From NCBI RefSeq assembly GCF_009870125.1, contig NC_046679.1, positions 9,858,001 through 9,922,000 of the forward strand: DNA of 64,000 nt, in the 5' to 3' direction. Both the position numbers and the translations under genes were made by a program. The notes below the pieces were generated by a model, which was not told the DNA's origin, searched no databases, and was given only the letters and a program-made list of their open reading frames with translations. The DNA comes from Drosophila pseudoobscura. Taxonomy: Eukaryota; Arthropoda; Insecta; Diptera; Drosophilidae. Positions 58,301 to 64,000 of this stretch are shown piece by piece (positions within the stretch are counted from its first letter, which is position 1; the number at the start of each line of letters is the position of its first letter).

Positions 58301-60261
58301 GCTCCAACACGCCCGAGAGCCAGAACAGCAACCAGTCGATCAATGAAACCAATCTACTGGACATGATTGTGGGTGTCTCAAAATTCTAAGGGCAATCGAA
58401 TCTGTTCTCATTTGTCTGATTCTTTCAGAACCTGCTGTCTGTGAATAGCAGCCGACTGGCAACCATGCAGCAGCAGCAGCACCACCAGCAGCAGCAGCAG
58501 CTACACCAGCAACAGCAGGTCCAGCAGCAGCTGCAGCAGCAGTACGCGAACCTGAACAGGAACTACGAGCAGCAGCTGTCCGGCAATGGGAGCCAGCACA
58601 ATTTCGACCTGAACGGAGATCTCAATCAGTGCGGATTGGATAACTTTACCAGCGTGGACATGGAGCTGGCAAAACTGCAGAACCTGCAGCGCATCAACAC
58701 GCTGAAGCTGCTGCAGGCACAGACGCAGCAGATGCCGCTGCTCAGTCAGCTGCTGCAGAGCTATGCCGGGAACATTCCTGCTGCGACCAATGCAGCCAGC
58801 AGCCTGACCAATCTCGGAGGAGCGGCGAATGGATTTGGGCCCAACCTCACGGGGCAGGACGGCGGCAGTACCAACGATGGGCATCTGGATCGCGTGGCCA
58901 AGTTCCATAGGAGCTCCGCGGCCCTGTACGATGCCACCTGCACCTGGAGCGGACAGTTGCCGCCACGATCGCACCGAATGCTCAACTATTCCCCAAAGGT
59001 CTTCCTGGGCGGCATACCCTGGGACATCAGTGAACAGTCGCTCATTCAGATATTCAAGCCATTCGGCTCTATCAAGTGAGGACAAGAACAACCATTTCCC
59101 CCTTCGATGGGTCTTAATTTCTCTGTTTATTCTGTGCAGAGTGGAATGGCCTGGCAAGGAGCAGCAGGCTGCACAGCCCAAAGGCTATGTCTACATCATC
59201 TTTGAGTCGGACAAACAGGTGAAGGCCTTGCTGTCGGCCTGCGTGGTCCAAATGGACGATGCGCACAGCGGCAGCAACTACTACTTTAAGATCTCATCGC
59301 GTCGCATCAAGTCCAAGGATGTGAGTGGAAACCATCTAGATACCCAGACTCGTCTTCAATTTCTGTTTTACGTTTCGCAGGTTGAGGTCATTCCCTGGAT
59401 CATAGCCGACTCGAATTTTGTGCGCTCTAGCTCCCAGAAGTTGGACCCCACAAAGACCGTTTTCGTGGGCGCCCTACATGGAAAACTGACGGCCGAGGGC
59501 CTGGGCAAAATCATGGACGATCTCTTCGATGGGGTGCTGTACGCGGGCATCGACACGGACAAGTACAAGTATCCGATTGGGTCGGGACGCGTGACTTTCA
59601 GCAACTTTCGCTCCTACATGAAGGCCGTTTCGGCCGCCTTCATCGAGATACGCACCACGAAGTTCACCAAGAAGGTGCAGGTGGATCCGTACTTGGAGGA
59701 TGCCTTGTGCTCGATATGCGGCGTGCAGCATGGCCCCTACTATTGTCGGGAGCTCTCCTGCTTCCGGTGAGTGCTTCATTCGGAGATTGTATACAGAATC
59801 ACACTAAAAAGAACTCTTTTTGCAGCTACTTTTGTCGCAGTTGCTGGCAATGGCAGCACAGCTGTGACATTGTGAAGAACCACAAGCCCTTGACGCGCAA
59901 CTCCAAGTCGCAGGCTCTGGTGGGCATTGGCCCCGCCTCGTCGACAGTCTCGCTGGCTTCCTCCAATCACAGCAACAGCAATACAGAGCACAAGATGCCG
60001 CAGCAGCAACATAACCACCATCATCATCATCAACAGCTGCATCACAACCAGAGCCACCACAACCTCCACCAGCAGCAGAAGCATCACCAGGTCAATCATC
60101 ATGGCAATCTTCATCAGTCGCACTCGCAGCAGTCGCAGTCCGGAGGAGGAGGCTATGGGCTGCTGGGCAATGCTGGAGCCGCCGCCAATGCTACGGCCAC
60201 TTCGTTGTACAACTTCCAGCAGCAGCAGCTCCAGCAACAGCAGCAACACCAGGCGATCTAA
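40381..60261 (+). CDS. orb: Orb, CPEB-family translational regulator (distal-promoter isoform)
   Basis: Exons: 40381-40398, 54201-54480, 56479-56888, 58027-58055, 58167-58368, 58429-59075, 59140-59320, 59381-59766 and 59826-60261, in phase throughout, 862 residues. The N-terminal half is Q-, N-, S- and G-rich. RRM1 (RNP2 VFLGGIP at about 504, RNP1 KGYVYIIF) and RRM2 (VFVGAL at about 615, RNP1 GSGRVTFS) are followed by the CPEB zinc-binding ZZ region ([14 protein letters not shown]...[11 protein letters not shown], from about 699) and a His/Gln-rich tail. Orb binds U-rich cytoplasmic polyadenylation elements and controls polyadenylation and translation of oocyte mRNAs such as oskar and gurken, and of its own mRNA. 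The RRM sequence is of the CPEB1/Orb class, not Orb2. The first exon encodes only MPLLQQ and the second is open in phase from its acceptor, so this join is well supported though not proven by cDNA. mad2 lies antisense in intron 1. Confidence 0.85.
40399..51220 (+). other. orb: orb intron 1, part before the nested repeat and mad2
   Basis: Opens with donor GTATGT. Ten kilobases without a supported gene. Contents include GA tracts (40504-40525), a TGG/GAT repeat (GATGGC at 42307-42333), a CT run (42881-42900), CAG/GCA runs (44130-44150, 44674-44693), CTG/CTC runs (46195-46212, 46463-46515), a CCCACA run (47113-47145), GT runs (48860-48880, 50733-50757) and an ACA run near 44236-44263. Frames up to 243 codons exist but are low-complexity. 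Confidence 0.5.
47113..47145. repeat. CCCACA hexamer microsatellite
   Basis: Five or more tandem copies of CCCACA in orb intron 1. Confidence 0.85.
51228..51720 (+). mobile_element. Probable degraded dispersed element (DINE-1/SGM-like, nonautonomous)
   Basis: Begins with TTTTTTATACCAGGTACTCA...GGGTATA, then GGGGTATATTAGATTTTTGGTGGAAGTGACC. Words such as AAATCTGGATCAAATCGGATC and ATTATAGCCAGAAGG follow. This style recalls abundant noncoding Helitron-like interspersed repeats in Drosophila genomes, including the obscura group. No transposase frame is present. Ends are approximate. It sits just downstream of the mad2 3' end inside orb intron 1. Confidence 0.45.
51850..52473 (-). CDS. mad2: Mad2, HORMA-domain spindle assembly checkpoint protein
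   Basis: An intronless frame of 207 residues from [16 protein letters not shown] to VVNYKLNN, matching human MAD2L1 along its whole length and close to the usual 205. Five in-frame codons upstream include another ATG (MIFLK), but the MSSAQ start matches family length. The HORMA fold covers nearly the entire protein: [25 protein letters not shown] at the N-terminus, [14 protein letters not shown] in the middle, DEIRxVMRQI-type [23 protein letters not shown] helix and strand, and the mobile safety-belt end with [17 protein letters not shown]. Mad2 binds unattached kinetochores through Mad1 and, closed around Cdc20, blocks the APC/C. It lies wholly inside orb intron 1 on the opposite strand. No canonical AATAAA is obvious after the stop; CATAAA (minus strand, near 51830) is the nearest variant. 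Confidence 0.97.
   Translation of the reverse strand: MSSAQATKNCITLKGSAQIIVDYLKYGIHSILFQRGVYPSDKFEATQQYGLTILMSKDPRITTFLQNVLSQTEEWLSKNMIRKVSMVITNAHSKEVLECWEFKMEAEKGDNQVADPSQRTSSKDLTRIQNEIREVMRQISASVSYLPLLDCICAFDLKIHTPGNTEIPAKWGESEAFVIPNAQSVQLRSFSTGLHKVETVVNYKLNN
52474..54200 (+). other. orb: orb intron 1, part upstream of mad2
   Basis: Would contain the mad2 promoter and leader (minus strand), for which I see no TATA box. GGTCGTC repeats lie at 53555-53575, then GC-richer CTG-containing sequence at 53740-53930. The intron ends with a pyrimidine tract and CTCCTTCCAG at 54191-54200, the acceptor of orb coding exon 2. Confidence 0.5.
54481..55413 (+). other. orb: orb intron between exon 2 and the proximal promoter
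   Basis: Starts with donor GTACGA. Noncoding, moderately AT-rich, with no exon supported. A 138-codon minus-strand frame (54898-55314) has no recognisable domain. Confidence 0.5.
55414..55423 (+). promoter_or_regulatory. orb: TATA box of the proximal orb promoter
   Basis: TATATAAAAG followed by an ATG-free stretch of about 400 bases up to the ATG at 55852. A start near 55445 would give a long leader that includes two CA runs (55676-55697, 55711-55735). The lack of any ATG over this distance supports a genuine leader. Confidence 0.65.
55852..56257 (+). CDS. orb: orb alternative first coding exon (long isoform)
   Basis: ATG at 55852 ([17 protein letters not shown]) opens 135 codons plus one base, ending at donor GTAAGT (56258). 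The outgoing phase 1 equals that of the exon ending at 54480, so both join the shared exon at 56479 (codon completed by AT). Joined to the remaining exons this gives 898 residues, close to the 915 I recall for the major ovarian Orb of D. melanogaster. The segment is acidic and then Ser-, Asn- and Gly-rich with no folded domain. It is probably the N-terminus of a different sex- or tissue-specific transcript; D. melanogaster orb is known to have distinct ovarian and testicular mRNAs. Which promoter serves which sex cannot be read from sequence. Confidence 0.8.
56258..56478 (+). other. orb: orb intron
   Basis: A 221-bp intron between the alternative first exon and the shared exon, GT/AG, ending CTTTCCAG. 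Confidence 0.8.
56889..58026 (+). other. orb: orb intron before the microexon
   Basis: 1.1 kb, GTAAAT to TTTCACAG. Contains CT/TCTG-rich tracts (57095-57185) and a tandem ACCGTTTGACC-like repeat (57761-57800). GGGTATTA/CAGGGTATTTCGGCTTCG words at 57700-57740 resemble degraded interspersed repeats. No exon other than the microexon at its end is supported. Confidence 0.6.
58027..58055 (+). CDS. orb: orb 29-nt microexon
   Basis: Flanked by CCTTTCACAG and by donor GTAAGC, it encodes FTFGQVMLY plus two bases of a Ser codon. The shared exon before it ends in phase 0, while the exon after it (58167) must be entered in phase 2 to read [15 protein letters not shown]. An exon of 3n+2 length is therefore required between them, and this is the only good candidate in the intron. 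A competing donor GTAATG at 58042 would give a 15-nt exon and break the frame. Confidence 0.65.
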
Positions 60262-62490
60262 AGACATCCTCCCATCTTTTAAGCGTACCGTTTTAACGTG
60301 CTACCGATACAGCGTTGAGCGTAGATCGCAAGCAGAGAACAGCGCACTCCCGGACATTATGGCCGACACACTATCATTGCAAACGACACAGACAGAGATA
60401 CAGAGTTTTATTGATGTGTATAAATATATATATGTAGAACAACGTTACGAGGTATGAAGTATACGATTATACGCGTTGATATCCCCCTTAAATCTTAAGG
60501 CTTAAGGTCCCTTAGTGTCCCCCTCTTTGGACACCCAAACACACCCCCAAACAAGACACAGACACTCACTCTACACACACTACTACTTTTTGTACTATTT
60601 CTTTGATAATCATGCTTACATATCAAACAGCATTTGGATCAATCGATGCTTGAGCGATGAAATGAGCGATTTCATTTACCCATCATAACATCAATCTAGC
60701 CACAACACTATAATTGTTACTTTTTGGCTAAGAAAGCTGTTCTAAACCTATTCTATATTTGGTAATTGTCTAATTTTAAGCTAACAAGAGAGGGCGCGGA
60801 GGCTGGATCGAGAATCAGGACTAGCTTCCCGCCCGCCCGCGAGATTGGAGAATCTCTTTTTTGTTATTGTTTATTTTTTTTTTTTTGCGCTATTATTGAG
60901 GAATTTTATGTGGTTTCTTTTTACATAGCCAAGGCCCATACATATATCCAATATATATATATTTATGGACTGTCCGTTGAGCGTTAATCTATCAGGGAAT
61001 TTCAATTTTTAGAAGCATTTTTAAAAATTGTAAATTCATTTACCTTTTGCCCACCCCTCAAACACCCCCATTTCTGTCATTTATTGAATTTTTTGTTACA
61101 CTTGAGTTTTTTTGATTTACGAGATTTTTTTGTTCAGTTTTTTTTTTGTTATTTTGAATTAGTTTTAAGCACACAAACACACACAAACAATTACGCGCGA
61201 TGCCTGATCGATTGTTGAACTTTGTTTTAAGGGAACTTTAAGAATATCATTATCTTGCTTTTGGCTTTTTTGGCTGTTCCAGTTTTAGAGCGCCACATAT
61301 CATGGCGCTATAAGCTTACTATCTCTATGTCTTACATTATTTTTCATGTATTTTGAGAAAGGATCTCCAGTGCTTTAACCACTTATTATCTATATACCTA
61401 TACACACATCACGTATGTAGCCACGAAACAAACACACACTAATCTTACATACATATTGTACTTAACAATGCTTTAATTTAATTCATTTTTTTGTACTCTT
61501 CTATTAGAAAAAAACAAAACGAAAAGATCACACACAAACACACGTATTCACAAATCTAAAACAAATATATAACACAATATTGCCTTTTCCAACACTTTGA
61601 TTTTCTATTTTTCATTTAGCACACATTTACGCCCAGCCTAACCATCTTAACACTAACCTTTTCAAAGCTTTCCCAGCTTCCTAAGAATTCCTAAGAATCC
61701 CCGAAAATCAAGAAGAAAGAAAGAAACATACTAGTCGTAATATCAAAAGTTAAATTCAAACGAATTTAAGCATAAAAACAATCAAATTACTTTATCACGA
61801 AAAAAAAAAACTGAACGAAACTAAACACTGGTGTCTGGCGACTGTCACACAGCGCGGTGACTGTACGTACTCTGGACTGACAGCTGTCAGCGGATGCTGT
61901 TCTCTGTCGAATTTTAACGAAAGCACGCCATGCACTCTAGACTCTACTCTAGGCCTTAATTGATTTTAGCATTATTTCAAGACACCATACACTCCACACA
62001 CGATACGATACGACACGACACGACATGCATTAAGAAGAACCTACAGGGATTTTATGGTAGAAAAAAAAAACATACATGAAACCAAATAATTATATTATAT
62101 TAATACCAAAAAGAGCGAATGTTGAGCGACTGCTGCTCTGCAGAATAGTTAAATTTGTTTAGTTTTTAATATATCGATTTGCAAAGAGATGAGCAATTTT
62201 TAATTAACAAATACGAGGAGAAAATTGTAGGATTATGAAGAATGGAATGCGGGTCTAGGGTAACCATGGATGCCTCTTAGTGTAACGGTTTCTGTTGTAG
62301 CGCCTCTACCTACAAAAAGTCTTAGTTTCCTTTGCCTCTAGGGATCGACCCACAGAGATCCCGATGCAAGCCAAAGAGTGTATAAGAGCAATAAACCCAA
62401 AACATAAGGAACGAAATGAATGCTAGACAAGTGCATTGTTACTAACCATTTACCCCATAAATAAATACCTATCTATATACAATAAACACA
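60262..62490 (+). other. orb: orb 3' untranslated region
   Basis: AT-rich sequence after the TAA at 60259-60261. Contains U-rich cytoplasmic polyadenylation element matches (TTTTTAAT at 62163-62170 and 62197-62204, TTTTAT near 62049) and AATAAA signals near 62389, 62458 and 62480. Orb is known to bind its own 3' UTR and stimulate its own translation. The real 3' end could lie further on. Confidence 0.6.
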
Positions 62491-64000
62491 CATACACACA
62501 AGACAACATACTATACATAATGTATAATGCCTTCGATAAGGATAAGGAACGATTAAGGACTAAGGATTAAGGAGAATGGATTAAGGAGCCAATCCCAAGC
62601 AAATCACCCACTTAAATCGCTTTAATGCCAACCACAAATCAAAAACAAAAGCTTATTGACTACTTTTAAATGCAGTTTACATTCTATTGTACTACGATGC
62701 AAGTATATTCTACATATATACCAAAAGCCTACATCTACATCTACACCTACACCTAGCTATAGATCATACGAATAGTTTGTAAATCAGGATATCAGGGCGG
62801 TGGCGATGGCGGTGGACAGAAAAGAGTTGAACATTTCGCTGGAATTAACCTTAACCTATATACAATACACAATACCTACAATATATATAATGAAGGATAA
62901 AACTGAAGAATGGTTTATAGTATATATTTTAAATCTGAAAGTTGAATGAATCACAAATACCCTGTAATACTTAAGCTAGACAAACTGTAAAGATAAAATG
63001 GTGCTTTAGCTGAATTATTAATAATTGTAAGACTTACCTTGGAGGGGTAGCTTCGGTCAGTAGTTGCCCCTCGCTCATTGGATGGATGGATTCTTTTTAA
63101 ATTACATTTTTTAGCCTCTTTTTATTCAAACATACCCAATCATCTATTGGATGTGACGTGTTTTTAGCTCAAGCTTTGAATTTTCAGATACAACATACAA
63201 AAACATACAGGCAACAATCACACACTCACACACACACTCGAAACTCGAACACTTGCATACATATTCGTGAAACAATTTTAAATATCTATCTAAATTTACG
63301 ATACTTTTTACTCACCAAAGAAGAAAAGGAACAACTTTTAATGGAACATTTTAAGGCTATTTCGGCCAGAAGCAATTGGCGCACTCAATCTCGATCGATC
63401 GTATGTTAAATCAGTTTTACTTTAAAGTTTTTAACGCTTTTACAAGCTAAACAAACAAACAAAAAACAAAAGAAACAAAAAACGAGAATTTTAAATTTAA
63501 TCTACAAACATTTTAAACTTTTTCGCACTGGCTTTCCATCTAATTTAAAAAGGAAGACGTTTTATTTCAAACGAAAAAGAAAAGTAAGAAACTTCATGTA
63601 TCAATAAAACACACACACACACACAAGAAAAAAGACAAATTAATATTTAAACGAAATGTAAAGGAACCAAAATCGAACGCTTCCCACGCAAAACCGATAA
63701 TATTAAATTTTAGCAAAGTAAAAGTAAAAATGAAATAATTAAGGATATTATGCAAAGCGAAATTAGACAACAATAAAACCTTAATTAACAATCCAACAAA
63801 TACTATATAGGACAGATATATATATATATATGTATATTTTACAGACACAAGTCATCCGCTTACCTACTATACACCCATTAAATTTAAGCCTCCTTCTACG
63901 AGTAAATACATTTTTTTTGTAAGCTCAAGGTGAAAGAATCCGAAAATCCGATGGAAGGAATATCTCTAATCTTATGCCGATATCTCTACCTACACAAACA
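62491..64000 (+). other. Region beyond the first orb polyadenylation signals
   Basis: AT-rich, no coding frame of substance. It may be a longer orb 3' UTR or intergenic DNA. TTTTTAT lies at 63119-63125, further AATAAA words near 63602 and 63773, a CA run at 63609-63626 and a TA run at 63816-63832. Confidence 0.45.

Noticed and set aside
1-64000. tRNA genes, CRISPR arrays, bacterial operons or viral genes
   Set aside because: No A/B-box pair with cloverleaf potential was seen by eye, direct repeats are simple-sequence or degenerate, and the gene content is plainly Drosophila.

Overview
This is a stretch of nuclear insect chromosome. Introns have GT/AG borders, coding exons carry polyglutamine, polyhistidine and polyasparagine tracts, and noncoding DNA is AT-rich and full of microsatellites. 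The gene set (pointed, a testis-type glutamate dehydrogenase, an astacin, Cdc16, orb and mad2) corresponds to Drosophila Muller element E, around cytological 94E of D. melanogaster. Large introns, abundant TGTATCT/AGATACA words and protein lengths slightly different from D. melanogaster suggest another species. The obscura group is my best guess from repeat style, not a proven placement.

Layout. Positions 1-26402 hold the 3' part of the ETS transcription factor gene pointed (pnt) on the + strand: one exon used by the long P2-type product (192-482), a 23.5 kb intron, the P1-specific first coding exon (20929-21634) inside that intron, and three shared exons ending with the ETS domain at 25297. 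Next come compact genes: a glutamate dehydrogenase (26552-28340, +, probably bb8), a single-exon coiled-coil outer-dynein-arm docking-complex-like gene (29141-30793, +), an astacin metalloprotease (31489-32626, -) and the APC/C subunit Cdc16 (34257-36714, -).

From about 37.2 kb to the end the window is dominated by orb, the germline CPEB translational regulator (+ strand). I reconstruct nine coding exons. A tiny 6-codon first exon at 40381-40398 lies behind a TATA box, and a 13.8 kb intron follows it. An alternative long first exon (55852-56257) lies behind a second TATA box. A 29-nt microexon (58027-58055) is needed to keep the frame. The spindle checkpoint gene mad2 (51850-52473, -) is nested antisense in the long orb intron. 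A long 3' region with cytoplasmic polyadenylation elements runs to the window end.

How the genes relate: Cdc16 (APC/C) and mad2 (checkpoint inhibitor of APC/C) belong to the same mitotic pathway. The GDH and dynein docking-complex genes form a neighbouring pair with probable sperm functions. pnt and orb are large developmental regulators with alternative promoters and alternative N-termini. I saw no prokaryotic, viral or CRISPR-like system. The most interesting items are the promoter and N-terminus architecture of orb, its obligatory microexon, and several degenerate repeat fields in introns and intergenic DNA.
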